From Planctomycetota bacterium (lineage in GTDB: Bacteria > Planctomycetota > UBA1135 > GCA-002686595), in NCBI GenBank assembly GCA_002686265.1, contig NZBA01000050.1, forward strand, positions 310,001 to 374,000: DNA of 64,000 nt, read 5' to 3'. Numbering within the stretch: the stretch's first letter is position 1; each line of letters opens with the position of its first letter. The position numbers and the translations under genes are program-made. Below the pieces are notes generated by a model that made no database searches, was not told where the DNA came from, and saw only the letters and a list, made by a program, of their open reading frames with translations. Of the stretch, positions 25,147 to 34,341 are shown in pieces.

Positions 25147-28098
25147 TCAGCCGTCCACGCGCGCGGCAGCCTCCGCCGCCGGGGCGCAGTCGGCATCGAG
25201 CGCCAGAGCCCTCGCCGCGCGGCCGGTGGCTTCTTCGCCACGCTCCAGCTCGACCAGACACAGAGCCTGCCAGCCCAAGAGCAGCGCGCGCTCGGTCTGG
25301 GAGAGCGGGCCCGGGCCGTCCAGATCCAGCTCCGGCGGGACGAGCGCCGCCACCTCGAACTCTCGCAAGGCCTCGGCCCAGCGCTCGCAGGCGTGCAAGG
25401 CGAGCCCCCAGTCGAAATGCAACCCGCGACCGAAGGGATCGACCTCGTTGGCCTCGCGCAAGAGGCGCGCGGCGCGCGCGGGCCGGTCGTTCTCCATGTG
25501 CCAATCCGCCACGCGCCGCCTGGTCGGGAGGTCGGCGGCGTCGTAGGCCAGGTAACGCTCGCGGGCCGCCATGGCCTCGTCACCCCGTCCCTGCTCGGCG
25601 TAGAGCGCCGCCAGACGCAGCTCCGCCGCCAGCTCGCGCTCATCGAAGCCCGGGAAGGCGCGCTCCGCCGCCACGAGGTGCGCCTCGGCCGCTTCCGCCT
25701 CCCCCGCCGCCCGGCACAAGGCCCCCAGGGCGATGCGCACGCGGAAGTCCTCGCCGCCGGCTTCCAAACCGGCCGTCCACGCCTCCCGCGCGGCCTCCTC
25801 GTCACCGTCGGCGAGGGCCAGCTCGCCGCGCAGGAAGAGCGCCCGTGGTTCGCGCCGCCCGCCGAGTGCCACGCGTCGCAGGGCCTCCTGGGCGTCGACC
25901 TCCCGCCCGGCCTGCCACTGTCCCCAGGCGATCGAGCACCAAGCTTCGCTCCACTTCTCGCACCCGCGCGCGTCGGCGGGGACCTCGTCCTCCAACCCCA
26001 GACGCAAGCGCCCGAGGAGCTCGCTCCCCCAGCGTGGCTCGATCGCCAGGGGCGCGACGAGCTCGGTGACGAAGGCCGCCAGGTCGGCGTCGAGCTGTTC
26101 GGGGGAGATCCCCAAGACCTCGTCCAGGGCAGCGTCGAGGTCCAATCCGCGGTCGAAGGCCTCCAGCAACCGAACGGTCGTGGCGAAGCCGTGGCGCTCG
26201 ACGAGCAGCTCGCAAATCAGCCCGCCCTGGTAGTAGCCGAACAGGATGCGCGGGCCGCGGAAGGCGCTATTGAGCTCGCGCACGGGGATGATGGTGCCGT
26301 TGTGGTGAGCGTCGAGGAGCTCGCGGCGCATGTTGCGCGCCCAGGCCGGATTGCGCTGGGCCTCTTCCCAAGTCGCCAGCCCCTCGGTGACCCAGCGCGG
26401 ACAGCGATTGTGGGACAGGCCGAGGTGGATCACGTGGGTGAACTCGTGGAACGAGGTGCGCGCCCAGGAGAAACGGCCGCGCATCTCGCACAGAGGCGAG
26501 AGGGCCGTCACCACCGGTCCGAAGCACACGCCGAGAGCCGGGAATCCCTCGAATCCCGTGGAACGCACCGAGAAGTCCTGGTGGCGCCGGAAGACCTCGA
26601 TGCGTACCGGGCCGGGGGTGTAGCCGTAGCGCTCGGCCAACTCGGCGCGCGCCTCCCGGTAGAAGGGCACCAGGTAGACCTCCAGGACCCCGGCGCCGTC
26701 GGGCTGCCAGACGAACGACAGCTCGCCGAAGGTGTCGACGCGCGCGACGCGCTCCATGCGTTCGAGCACGCGGGCGGTGTTGGCGCGCCAGGCGTCCTGA
26801 CGCAGGCCGGCGTGGGCGTCCGCACGGGCGAAGGCCTCGCGCGCCCCCCCCTCGTCGCCCGTGTTGGCCAGGGCCCGGCCGAGGTAGGTCCAGGCGACGT
26901 GGTCGGCGCCATCGCGAGCCACGGCGCCGCGCAGGAACTCGACCGCCTCGGCGAAGCGGTAGAGCTCGACGAGGTGACGGCCGAGCCCGCGCTCGGGGCG
27001 GCTGTCGTGCCCGTCCTCGGCGCCCAGGGCGTCCAGCAGTGCGCCGGCCTCCTCGCGGCGGTGCTCGATCCAGGCCAGGGCGGCCTGCTCGGCGCGCACG
27101 TCGCGCCGGCCGCCGGCCAGAGCGAGCAGGCGCGCCAAGCGCACGCGCGCCGAGCGCAGGCGGCCGTCGTCCAGGTCGGCGGAGAGCCCGGCGAGCAGCG
27201 CCGCCACCGAATCCGGCCGCGCCGCGAGCGCCTCCCTCAGCCAGTGGGACGCCGGCTTGCTCGTTCGCCGCCAGTTCACGCGGTGCAGCTCGAACAGGCC
27301 GAGGAGGGCTCCCTCGCAGGTCGGGTACACCTCGAGGGCCTCGTCGTAGAGGTCGGCCGCGGAGCGCCCCTTGGCCTCGTCCACCTCGCGGTCCGCCTCG
27401 AAGTAGACGGAACCGAGCTCGACGAGCACTTCGGGCTCGACCCCCTCGCCCCCGCGCGCGGCGCGGTCGGCCGCGATCAGAGAGCGCTGGGCCTTCTCCA
27501 GGCGGCCCAGGGCCCGCTGGCAGCGGGCGCGGGCCAGGAGCACGCGCCAATCGCCTCCCCCACCGGCGTCGGCCCCGAAGCGCAGCAGGCGCAGGCCCTC
27601 CTCGCGTTGGCCGAGAGCGCTCCGCACGCGCGCCATGATCCAAGCATCGCGGGCGTCCTCCGCCGGGCTCAGGCTGGCGAGGGCCTGCTCGAGGACCGCG
27701 TCGGCCTCCACCGCCCGCCCCAGGTCCACGAGCTCCCACGCCAGCTCGCGGGCGCAGGCGGCGCGCCCTCCCCGCGGGCTGCCGGGGGCATCCGCCAGGG
27801 CACGCCGCAGGTCCGCCAGGGCCGCCTCGTGGTCGGCGCGTTCGCGGGCCACGCGCCCGCGCAGGAGGCGGCTGGCGGCATCGGCGGGCTCGTCCCGCAG
27901 GTGCCGGGAGAGGATCCGCCCGGCGCCGCGGAGGTCCCCACGCCGCCGCAGGCGGTCGGCCTCGGCCCGCTCCTCGGCCAGCAGCGCTTCGAACTCGGCC
28001 TCGTCCTGCCCAGCGGCCGGCGGGCCGGCGGGGCTGGCGGAGCAGGCGGGGCCGGCGGAGCAGGCGAGGGTCAGGGCCGAGAGCAGGGCGGTCAGCAT
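25147..28098 (-). CDS. Large secreted TPR protein with HEFTH peptidase MA-like domain
   Basis: This is a 983-residue protein with a short hydrophobic N-terminus (MLTALLSALTLAC) that could be a signal or lipoprotein peptide. TPR-type helix pairs fill residues 35-470. A gluzincin-like domain follows with HEFTHVIH near residue 553 (the zinc-binding HExxH pattern) and WVTEGLATWEE about 20 residues on, giving the third ligand. A second TPR block covers about 680-970. The combination is known as peptidase MA-like and is common in Planctomycetota; the substrate is unknown. ATG 28098 is the only start that gives the hydrophobic N-terminus. Confidence 0.85.
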   Translation of the reverse strand: MLTALLSALTLACSAGPACSASPAGPPAAGQDEAEFEALLAEERAEADRLRRRGDLRGAGRILSRHLRDEPADAASRLLRGRVARERADHEAALADLRRALADAPGSPRGGRAACARELAWELVDLGRAVEADAVLEQALASLSPAEDARDAWIMARVRSALGQREEGLRLLRFGADAGGGGDWRVLLARARCQRALGRLEKAQRSLIAADRAARGGEGVEPEVLVELGSVYFEADREVDEAKGRSAADLYDEALEVYPTCEGALLGLFELHRVNWRRTSKPASHWLREALAARPDSVAALLAGLSADLDDGRLRSARVRLARLLALAGGRRDVRAEQAALAWIEHRREEAGALLDALGAEDGHDSRPERGLGRHLVELYRFAEAVEFLRGAVARDGADHVAWTYLGRALANTGDEGGAREAFARADAHAGLRQDAWRANTARVLERMERVARVDTFGELSFVWQPDGAGVLEVYLVPFYREARAELAERYGYTPGPVRIEVFRRHQDFSVRSTGFEGFPALGVCFGPVVTALSPLCEMRGRFSWARTSFHEFTHVIHLGLSHNRCPRWVTEGLATWEEAQRNPAWARNMRRELLDAHHNGTIIPVRELNSAFRGPRILFGYYQGGLICELLVERHGFATTVRLLEAFDRGLDLDAALDEVLGISPEQLDADLAAFVTELVAPLAIEPRWGSELLGRLRLGLEDEVPADARGCEKWSEAWCSIAWGQWQAGREVDAQEALRRVALGGRREPRALFLRGELALADGDEEAAREAWTAGLEAGGEDFRVRIALGALCRAAGEAEAAEAHLVAAERAFPGFDERELAAELRLAALYAEQGRGDEAMAARERYLAYDAADLPTRRRVADWHMENDRPARAARLLREANEVDPFGRGLHFDWGLALHACERWAEALREFEVAALVPPELDLDGPGPLSQTERALLLGWQALCLVELERGEEATGRAARALALDADCAPAAEAAARVDG

Positions 28099-28210
28099 GG
28101 CGGCGGTGGGCGGGCGGGGAAGTTCGCTAGGCCGATCCCCGCGGCCGGTGACATTCTCCCTCCCCAGCCCCCGTCAGTCTCCCCTTCCCCGGTCTTCCAC
28201 GCCAGGGCCT

Positions 28211-28239
28211 TTGCCTCGCGCTCAGGATTCGGGTATGCA
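28211..28239 (+). promoter_or_regulatory. Candidate sigma-70 promoter for the Amidase_2 gene
   Basis: TTGCCT (28211-28216) and TATGCA (28234-28239) are separated by 17 bp. The -10 box ends only 8 bp before the ATG at 28248, so a transcript from here would start almost at the start codon and be leaderless. Confidence 0.4.
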
Positions 28240-28247
28240 GCGAGGTC

Positions 28248-29324
28248 ATGAGCGCCAGTCGGGACGGAGTCGAGAGCACCCGCGCGCCACGCGTCGCCGC
28301 CAGACACGCCAGACACGCCGGGCACAGGGCGCTCGGCGCTCTGCTCTTGTCCTGGGTGGTGAGCGCCTGCGTGGGGGGCGGAGGCCCGATCCGCGGCTCG
28401 AGCGATCCCTGGCCCTCGCCAGCGGTGCCGGAATGGGTCGGGGAGCCCCTCACCTGGTCGAAGCTCGACGCGATCGAGTCCTGGCTCGTCGCCGAGCCCC
28501 AGGCCGAGGCCCTCTGGCGTCTGACCGCCGAGCTGACGCTCGCCGAGGGACGCCTGGAGATCGCCGCCGAGCTCCGGACAGCCACAGAGGGTCCCCCGCC
28601 GGTGCGCCACGCCGCCGCACGGGCCGGCTTCGAGCGCGTCGTCGCGGACCCGCGCGCGAGCTCGGACCAGCGCCGACGCGCTCTAGCCGGTCTGGCGCGC
28701 CTGGATCAGCTGGGCGCGGCCCCGCCGCCGACTCCCGGCGAGCTGATTGCCCGTGCGCGCTGGGGCGCGTCCGCTCCGGTTCCCGCTCGCCTCGATCCGG
28801 TCGGCGGGCGCTGGACGCGCATCACCGTGCACCACTCGGCCGAGGTCCCCGGCACGACCCTCGACGGCTCGATCGCCGACTCGACCCTCGCCCTGCGCAA
28901 GATCCAACGCGTCCACGTCCACCAGCGCGAATTCGGCGACATCGGCTACCACTTCCTGATCGACGCCGCCGGACGCCTGTTCGAGGGGCGCTCCTTGCGC
29001 TGGCAGGGAGCCCACGCCGGCGGCATCTTGAATCGCGGAAACATCGGCATCTGCCTGCTGGGCGACTTCCGCCACCGCAGCCCGAGCGCGGGCGCCCTCA
29101 CTTCGTTGGCGAACCTGTTGGACGAGCTGCGCTCCGCCCACGCGATCCCTCTCGGCGCGGTGCGCGGACACAGCGACCTGAAGCAGACACTCTGCCCCGG
29201 CGATTCCCTGGCGCACTGGGTAACGGACTATCGCGGCGGACGGGCCGCCGGCGCGAGCGACCGGCCGGAAGGGGTCCGCGCACGACCGGCCTCGGCGCCC
29301 GCGAGCGCCGGAATCGTGCACTGA
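28248..29324 (+). CDS. N-acetylmuramoyl-L-alanine amidase, Amidase_2/PGRP type lipoprotein
   Basis: This 358-residue protein has a long basic N-terminus and then a hydrophobic segment ending in the lipobox VVSAC near residue 40. A helical region precedes the amidase domain (about 175-330). Zinc ligands are visible as His in ITVHHSAEV, His in RGHSDLKQ and Cys in TLCPGD; IGYHFLID and NRGNIGICLLGDF are family motifs. It would cut the bond between muramic acid and the peptide in the periplasm. A TATGCA box 8 bp before ATG 28248 suggests a leaderless mRNA. Confidence 0.9.
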   Translation: MSASRDGVESTRAPRVAARHARHAGHRALGALLLSWVVSACVGGGGPIRGSSDPWPSPAVPEWVGEPLTWSKLDAIESWLVAEPQAEALWRLTAELTLAEGRLEIAAELRTATEGPPPVRHAAARAGFERVVADPRASSDQRRRALAGLARLDQLGAAPPPTPGELIARARWGASAPVPARLDPVGGRWTRITVHHSAEVPGTTLDGSIADSTLALRKIQRVHVHQREFGDIGYHFLIDAAGRLFEGRSLRWQGAHAGGILNRGNIGICLLGDFRHRSPSAGALTSLANLLDELRSAHAIPLGAVRGHSDLKQTLCPGDSLAHWVTDYRGGRAAGASDRPEGVRARPASAPASAGIVH

Positions 29325-29336
29325 ATCCGGTGCTGG

Positions 29337-29364
29337 CCTCTCGCACTGGGCCTCTCGCACTGGG
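29337..29364. repeat. Perfect 14-bp tandem duplication
   Basis: CCTCTCGCACTGGG occurs twice in direct succession (29337-29350, 29351-29364) in the short gap between the convergent Amidase_2 and gmd genes. No function is evident. Confidence 0.8.
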
Positions 29365-29377
29365 CGAGCGGCGCGCG

Positions 29378-30364
29378 TCAGGCGTCGAGGGCCGCGAGTC
29401 GGGCCTCGACCATCTCGCTGATCAGGTTCTCGAAGCAGATCTCCGGTTCCCAACCCAGCTCGCGCCGCGCCTTCGATGCGTCCCCCACGAGCAGCTCGAC
29501 GTCCGCCGGGCGAATGAAGGCCGGATCGGTGCGCACGTGGTCGCGCCAATCGCGGCCGATGCAGGCGAAGGCGGCCTCGCACAGATCGGCGACCGAGCGC
29601 GTCGTGCCGGTCGCGATCACGAAGTCGTCGGGCTCGTCGCACTGCAGCATGGCCCACATCCCGCGCACGTAGTCGGCGGCGTGCCCCTAGTCACGGCGAG
29701 CCTCGAGGTTGCCGAGGACGACCTCGCTCGCGAGACCGCGCTCGATGCGTGCGACCGCTCCCGCCACCTTCTGGGTCACGAACTCCTCACCGCGCCGCGG
29801 CGACTCGTGGTTGAACAGGATCCCGCTGCAGGTGAACAGGTCGAAGGCCTCGCGGTGGTTGACCACGGCCCAGTGGGCGTAGACCTTCGAGACGCCGTAG
29901 GGACTGCGCGGGTAGAACGGCGTGAGCTCGTCCTGTGGGCTGGCCACGACCTTGCCGAACATCTCCGAGGTCGAGGCCTGATACATGCGCGCCTCCGGCG
30001 CGACCTGGCGCAGGGCCTCCAACAGGCGCACGACGCCGACGGCGTTGACTTCGGCCGTGTGCACCGGCTCGGCGAAGGAGGTCGGGACGAACGACTGCGC
30101 GGCGAGGTTGTAGACTTCGCGGGGTCGAGCCTCCTGCAGGGCGCGCACCAAACTGGACTGGTCGAGCAGGTCGCCGCCCACGAAGTGAATGCGCTCGCGG
30201 AGGTGCTCGACGCGGTCGAGGCGCGGGCTGGAGGAGCGGCGCAGGAGACCGTACACCTGATAGCCGAGCCCGAGCAGGAACTCCGCCAGGTAGCTGCCGT
30301 CCTGACCCGTGATGCCGGTGATCAGGGCTCGCCGCTCACCGGCCGGGAGGTTGGGCTCGTCCAT
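29378..30364 (-). pseudogene. gmd: GDP-mannose 4,6-dehydratase interrupted by one amber codon
   Basis: The frame encodes an SDR with ITGITGQDGSYLAEFLL, GLLRRSSS, YNLAAQSFV, STSEMFGKV, YGVSK (catalytic Tyr and Lys) and NHESPRRGEEFVT, all GMD signatures. After LGNLEARRD the expected Trp codon TGG is TAG (29689-29687), codon 226. The same frame then continues with GHAADYVRGMWAMLQ and the normal C-terminal GMD sequence to 29378, where the 328-codon frame ends. Apart from this one base the gene looks intact. The enzyme would make GDP-4-keto-6-deoxymannose for GDP-fucose or related sugars. No GDP-fucose synthase gene is nearby. A sequencing error or true nonsense mutation are both possible. Confidence 0.85.
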
Positions 30365-30376
30365 CCGACGGCGATC

Positions 30377-30474
30377 CTAGCAACCCGTTGGAGAAGGGCC
30401 GTAGCGAGACGAAGACATCTTCGTCACTGCGAGGAGGCGGAATCGGAGTGGGGCGTTCTTCAACGGCCCGCTAG
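30377..30474. repeat. Intercistronic palindromic-end repeat, copy 3 (98 bp, internally deleted)
   Basis: The element begins CTAGCAACCCGTTGGAGAAG and ends TTCTTCAACGGCCCGCTAG. It keeps both ends and the left-hand third of the family but lacks about 80 bp of the centre. It carries an inner near-palindrome, GACGAAGACATCTTCGTC (30408-30425). It lies between the gmd start and the uppP stop, 40 bp from the latter. Confidence 0.82.
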
Positions 30475-30514
30475 CGCACCGGGGGGGGAGAAGCCGTGCT
30501 CGCGGGGGGCGAAT

Positions 30515-31339
30515 TCACGCCGCGAGGCCTCCGCTCCACAGGATCGATCCCACGCCCACGGCCAGGATCACCCGATACCAGCCGAACAACGCCAGGCCGT
30601 GGCGCTCGAGCCAGGCGATCATCCAGCGCACCGAGAGCACGGCGAAGAGCCAGGCCGAGAACAGGCCCAGGACGAGGTTCAGCGGGCCGAATGTCGCCAG
30701 CATCTCGCTCCCGTGGCCGAGGGCCTTGTAAGCCGTGGCGGCCAACAGGGTCGCCAGCCCGAGGAGGAAGCTGAACTCGACCGCGGCCGACAAGCTCAGG
30801 CCCACCAGCAGGCCGCCGACGATGGTCACCAGGCTGCGGCTGGTGCCGGGCCACAGGGCGAGGGTCTGAGCCAAGCCGATGACCAGGGCGGCCGAGGGAG
30901 CCAGAGAAGCCAAGCTCCTCTCGCTCCGCGCGGTCGAGGCCCGGCGGGCCCGGCCGACGACGAGGATCAGGACGCCGCCGACGAACCAGGAGGAGACGAT
31001 GGGCCACAACCCGAAGAGGCGGGCCTCGATCCAGTCATCGAAGAGCAGGCCGACGACCGCCGCGGGGACGAAGGCGGTCACGATGCACGCCAGCAGGCGC
31101 GCGCCCTCGGCATCCCCGCCGGCGAGGCCGCGCGCCATCTGGGCCACGCGGCGGCGGTACAGCCCGGCGACGGCCAGGATCGCGCCGGCCTGGATGCAGA
31201 TCGCGTAGGCGTTGGCGGCCCCGCCGGCCTCCAGGCCCAGGGCTCGCTGGGCCAGCAGCAGGTGGCCCGTCGAGCTCACCGGGAGGTACTCGGTCAGGCC
31301 CTCGACGGCGCCGAGCAGCAGCGCCTCCCACCACTCCAT
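30515..31339 (-). CDS. uppP: Undecaprenyl-diphosphate phosphatase
   Basis: This 274-residue polytopic membrane enzyme recycles undecaprenyl pyrophosphate to the monophosphate carrier used for peptidoglycan and glycan synthesis. The signature EGLTEYLPVSSTGHL is at the N-terminus, and PGTSRS is the second active-site motif. Its length matches the BacA/UppP family. ATG 31339 overlaps the ald stop by one base (TGATG). Its presence supports heavy demand for lipid carrier by the two glycan clusters. Confidence 0.95.
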   Translation of the reverse strand: MEWWEALLLGAVEGLTEYLPVSSTGHLLLAQRALGLEAGGAANAYAICIQAGAILAVAGLYRRRVAQMARGLAGGDAEGARLLACIVTAFVPAAVVGLLFDDWIEARLFGLWPIVSSWFVGGVLILVVGRARRASTARSERSLASLAPSAALVIGLAQTLALWPGTSRSLVTIVGGLLVGLSLSAAVEFSFLLGLATLLAATAYKALGHGSEMLATFGPLNLVLGLFSAWLFAVLSVRWMIAWLERHGLALFGWYRVILAVGVGSILWSGGLAA

Positions 31340-32487
31340 CAGGTCCCGGCCCTGGCTTCGGGCGCGGCCTCGATGGCCTCGACCGCCTCCTCCACCGGCG
31401 TGTACTCCAGCCCGAAGGCCTCGGCCACCGGCCGACAGGTCAAGCGCCCAGCGACCACGTTGGCGGCCGTGGCCAGGGGGCGGCTCTCGCGGATGGCGCG
31501 CGCCGGGCCGAGGGCGGCCAGCTCGAGGGTGTAGGGCAGGGTCGCGTTGGTCAACGCGTAGGTGCTCGTGCGCGGCACGGCCCCGGGCATGTTGGCCACG
31601 CAGTAGTGGACGACGCCGTCCACTAAGTAGCTCGGCTCGTCGTGGGTCGTGGGGTGGCACGTCTCGATGCAACCGCCCTGGTCAACGGCCACGTCCACGA
31701 TCACCGCCCCAGGCTTCATCAGAGCCAGGTCGTCACGCCGGATCAGGCGCGGGGCCGCGGCGCCGGGGATCAGCACGGCCCCCACCACGAGGTCCACCTG
31801 CCCCAGCATCTCGCGAATTGCCAAGGGCGTCGAGAAGACCGTACTGCAGTTGCGCGGCAGGCTCTCCTCGAGCTGCCGCAGGCGCTCGAGGTCGATGTCC
31901 ATGATCGTCACGTCCGCGCCCATGCCGGCCGCCATGCGCGCCGCGTGGGTGCCGACGACGCCGCCGCCGAGGATGAGGACCTGCGCCGGGCGCACGCCGG
32001 GCACGCCGCCGAGCAGGATCCCGACGCCGCCCTGGTGCTTCTCGAGGGCTTTTGCCCCGTCCTGGATCGCCATGCGACCGGCGACCTCGCTCATGGGCGT
32101 CAGCAGGGGCAGGGAGCCGCCCGCCTCGAGGGTCTCGTAGGCGAAGCAGTGGGAACCGGTGGCGATCATCGCCTCGGTCAGCTCGCGGCTCGCGGCGAGG
32201 GGAAAGTAGGTGAACAAGGTCTGGCCGGGACGCATCAGCGGCCACTCCGCCGCCAGAGGCTCCTTGACCTTCAGGATCAGCTCGCTCTCGGAGAAGACGG
32301 CCTCGGCGTTGGACAGGAGAGTCGCCCCGGCCTCGCGGAAGGCCTCGTCGCTGAGGCCGCTGCCGAGGCCGCCTCCCGCCTCCACCGCCACCTCGTGCCC
32401 CGCCGTGCGCAGCCGGTCAGCACCGGCGGGGGTCAGGGCGATCCTGTTCTCGTGGGTCTTGATTTCGCGGACGACACCGATCTTCAC
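31339..32487 (-). CDS. ald: Alanine dehydrogenase
   Basis: This 382-residue NAD-dependent enzyme interconverts L-alanine with pyruvate and ammonia. It begins [20 protein letters not shown], the family signature. The catalytic Lys is in KVKEP and the His in GSHCFAYET. The nucleotide-binding glycine motif is [11 protein letters not shown]. The C-terminal region [20 protein letters not shown] is also typical. It is coupled to uppP by a one-base overlap and is divergent from the tRNA gene. Confidence 0.95.
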   Translation of the reverse strand: MKIGVVREIKTHENRIALTPAGADRLRTAGHEVAVEAGGGLGSGLSDEAFREAGATLLSNAEAVFSESELILKVKEPLAAEWPLMRPGQTLFTYFPLAASRELTEAMIATGSHCFAYETLEAGGSLPLLTPMSEVAGRMAIQDGAKALEKHQGGVGILLGGVPGVRPAQVLILGGGVVGTHAARMAAGMGADVTIMDIDLERLRQLEESLPRNCSTVFSTPLAIREMLGQVDLVVGAVLIPGAAAPRLIRRDDLALMKPGAVIVDVAVDQGGCIETCHPTTHDEPSYLVDGVVHYCVANMPGAVPRTSTYALTNATLPYTLELAALGPARAIRESRPLATAANVVAGRLTCRPVAEAFGLEYTPVEEAVEAIEAAPEARAGT

Positions 32488-32527
32488 GGAGAGCCTCGTC
32501 GGGGGGGAAAGGGGATGAGGTTTGGGC

Positions 32528-32557
32528 TTGGGGCGGCCCAGGCCAAGACACTATCCT
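32528..32557 (+). promoter_or_regulatory. Candidate promoter for tRNA-Val
   Basis: TTGGGG (32528-32533) and TATCCT (32552-32557) are 18 bp apart, 57 bp before the tRNA. CTGCGCCC follows the -10 box, as it also does at 62838-62850. The match to the sigma-70 consensus is moderate. Confidence 0.35.
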
Positions 32558-32613
32558 CTGCGCCCCTGCGAGCGCCATCCCGGTGCCCGTGGGAAACTGC
32601 CGCGGTGCGGCTA

Positions 32614-32691
32614 GGGCGATTAGCTCAGTCTGGTTAGAGCGCCACGTTGACAACGTGGAGGTCACTGGTTCGAGTCCAGTATCGCCCACCA
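32614..32691 (+). tRNA. tRNA-Val (anticodon GAC), CCA encoded
   Basis: The acceptor stem GGGCGAT pairs with ATCGCCC. The anticodon stem CCACG/CGTGG encloses the loop TTGACAA with anticodon GAC, which reads GUC and GUU valine codons. The T-arm GGTTCGAGTCC is standard and CCA is encoded at 32689-32691. It stands alone between the divergent ald gene and the HtrA gene. Confidence 0.97.
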
Positions 32692-32896
32692 ACTCCCCGC
32701 TCGGGCGGCGACCGCTGCCCCGACGCGGAGTACTCCAAGATCTCCGCTGCAGAACCCGCGGGGCCCTGCTCTGCCGGAGTGCCGTCCCCTGGCCCCGGGG
32801 CGGGACTTTGCAGCTCAGCAGGCCCTCACATTACGCTCCTCGGGCCGTAGAGCGGGCCCCGGTACCCGCCCGTGCCGCCGCCCCCGGAGAACCACT
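32692..32896 (+). other. Leader region of the HtrA gene
   Basis: This 205-bp stretch lies after the tRNA. TTGCAG (32808) and CATTAC (32829) form a weak promoter-like pair with only 15 bp between. A GGAGA ribosome-binding site lies 6 bases before ATG 32897. I see no gene. Confidence 0.35.
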
Positions 32897-34261
32897 ATGC
32901 TGAACCTGCTCTTGCCGTTCCTGCTCTGCCCCACCCCGACGCTCGCTCCGGCACTCGCTCCGGCACTCGCCCCCCAGGAGCCGTCCCTCGACGACTACCT
33001 GCGCGGGATGTCGGATACAGAGCTCTACGAGCGCCGCCGCACGGCCGAGTCCCTGGTGGTCGAGAAGGCGATCCCCGCGGTCGTCTACATCGAAACCGGG
33101 AAGAAGGTCCAGTGGCGCGATTTCTTCGGCCAGCGCCAGTCGGCCCTGCGCCGCGGTAGCGGCTCGGGCGCCGTGATCCGCCCGGAGGGATTCGTCGTCA
33201 CCAACTACCACGTGGTGGGCGGCGCGGATCAGATCACGGTCCACTTCGAGAAGACGCTCGATCCCCACCCCTACGTGGCCAAGCTCGTAGCCGCGGTGCC
33301 GCAGGAGGACCTGGCCCTGCTCAAGCTCGAAGCCAACCCCAACCGCATCTTCCCGACTCTCGCGCTCGGCACGAGCTCGGACTTGATGATCGGCGAGCGC
33401 GTCCTGGCCATCGGCAGTCCCCTCGGACACACGCACACGGTCAGCATGGGCATCATCTCCGGCCTGCACCGCAACGTGCCGGTCAGTGACCCCAACCAGC
33501 CGCGCCAGACCCTGCGCTTCGAGGACCTGATCCAGACCGACGCCTCGATCAACTTCGGCAACAGCGGAGGCCCCCTGCTCAACATCAACGGCGAGTTGAT
33601 CGGGATCAACAGCGCGGTGAACACCGCCGCGGAGAACATCGGCTTCTCGATCCCCGCGGACCGTGTCCGGCGCGTACTCGAGGAGCAGCTGATCACGCCG
33701 GGGAGCTACAGCGCCTGGGTGGGCTTCGAGGTCACCGAGGACGACGAGCTCGTGGTCACGAAGGTCGTCGACGGCAGCCCGGCCGGCGAGGCCGGCGTGC
33801 GGCGCGGCGATCGCGTCCTGGCCGTCGATGGCCGCGAGGTCACAGAGCAGGGGGCCTGGCGCCTGGCGCGCCTGGGGCTGGGGCCGGCACGCGCCGTGCG
33901 GCTGGCTCTCGGCCAGGGTGGCGAACGCCGGGAAGTGAGCTTCTTGACCTGGGAGAAGGCCAAGGGGCTCCTGTGGGAGCGGATGGGCGCCACTTTCCGT
34001 GAGAACGCCGTCGGCAGGCGCAGGATCCTGGAGATCGAGCGCCTGCGCGAGGGGGGGCCGGCTGCCGAGATCGGCCTGGATCGCGGGGATCTCGTCGATG
34101 CCGTGCAGCCCGAGAGCGATGACGAGCTGGCCCGCGCCTGGCGCGTCGGCACGCGCTCCGAGCTGGCCGGCCTGGTGGGACGCCTGAAGTCTTCCACTCC
34201 CCTCGAGGTGCAGGTCTACCGCGAGCGCGAGCTGCTCGAGGGCGTCTTGGTCCTCGACTGA
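32897..34261 (+). CDS. HtrA/DegP-type serine protease with two PDZ domains
   Basis: This 454-residue periplasmic protease starts with a signal peptide (MLNLLLPFLLCPTPTLAPA) that includes a tandem Ala-Pro repeat encoded by a 12-bp DNA repeat. The trypsin-like domain has His in VTNYHVV (about 105), Asp in EDLALLKL (about 137) and Ser in GNSGGPL (about 223). The first PDZ (about 285-345) contains GSPAGEAGVRRGDRVLAVDG, and a weaker second PDZ occupies the end. It would act in envelope protein quality control. ATG 32897 follows a GGAGA site. Confidence 0.93.
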   Translation: MLNLLLPFLLCPTPTLAPALAPALAPQEPSLDDYLRGMSDTELYERRRTAESLVVEKAIPAVVYIETGKKVQWRDFFGQRQSALRRGSGSGAVIRPEGFVVTNYHVVGGADQITVHFEKTLDPHPYVAKLVAAVPQEDLALLKLEANPNRIFPTLALGTSSDLMIGERVLAIGSPLGHTHTVSMGIISGLHRNVPVSDPNQPRQTLRFEDLIQTDASINFGNSGGPLLNINGELIGINSAVNTAAENIGFSIPADRVRRVLEEQLITPGSYSAWVGFEVTEDDELVVTKVVDGSPAGEAGVRRGDRVLAVDGREVTEQGAWRLARLGLGPARAVRLALGQGGERREVSFLTWEKAKGLLWERMGATFRENAVGRRRILEIERLREGGPAAEIGLDRGDLVDAVQPESDDELARAWRVGTRSELAGLVGRLKSSTPLEVQVYRERELLEGVLVLD

Positions 34262-34307
34262 CCCGCCCGAGCTCGGAAGCAGACCTCTCCCCGCCGCCGG
34301 CAGCCGC

Positions 34308-34341
34308 TATAATCCGCCGCCGGGGAAACGCCCGCGGGCGT
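34308..34341 (+). promoter_or_regulatory. TATAAT box followed by a 14-bp palindrome
   Basis: A perfect -10 hexamer TATAAT (34308-34313) lies upstream of the carbamoylation genes. Fourteen bases further is the perfect palindrome ACGCCCGCGGGCGT (34328-34341). The layout fits a promoter with a downstream operator, but no good -35 box is visible and no regulator is known. Confidence 0.4.

Noticed and set aside
25393..28251. A 952-codon plus-strand frame opposite the TPR-peptidase
   Set aside because: It is a shadow of a clear minus-strand gene, with Gln/His/Val-rich low-complexity composition.
32942..32975. 12-bp tandem repeat in the HtrA signal peptide as a phase-variation switch
   Set aside because: There are only two to three units and the unit length is divisible by three, so changes would not shift the frame.
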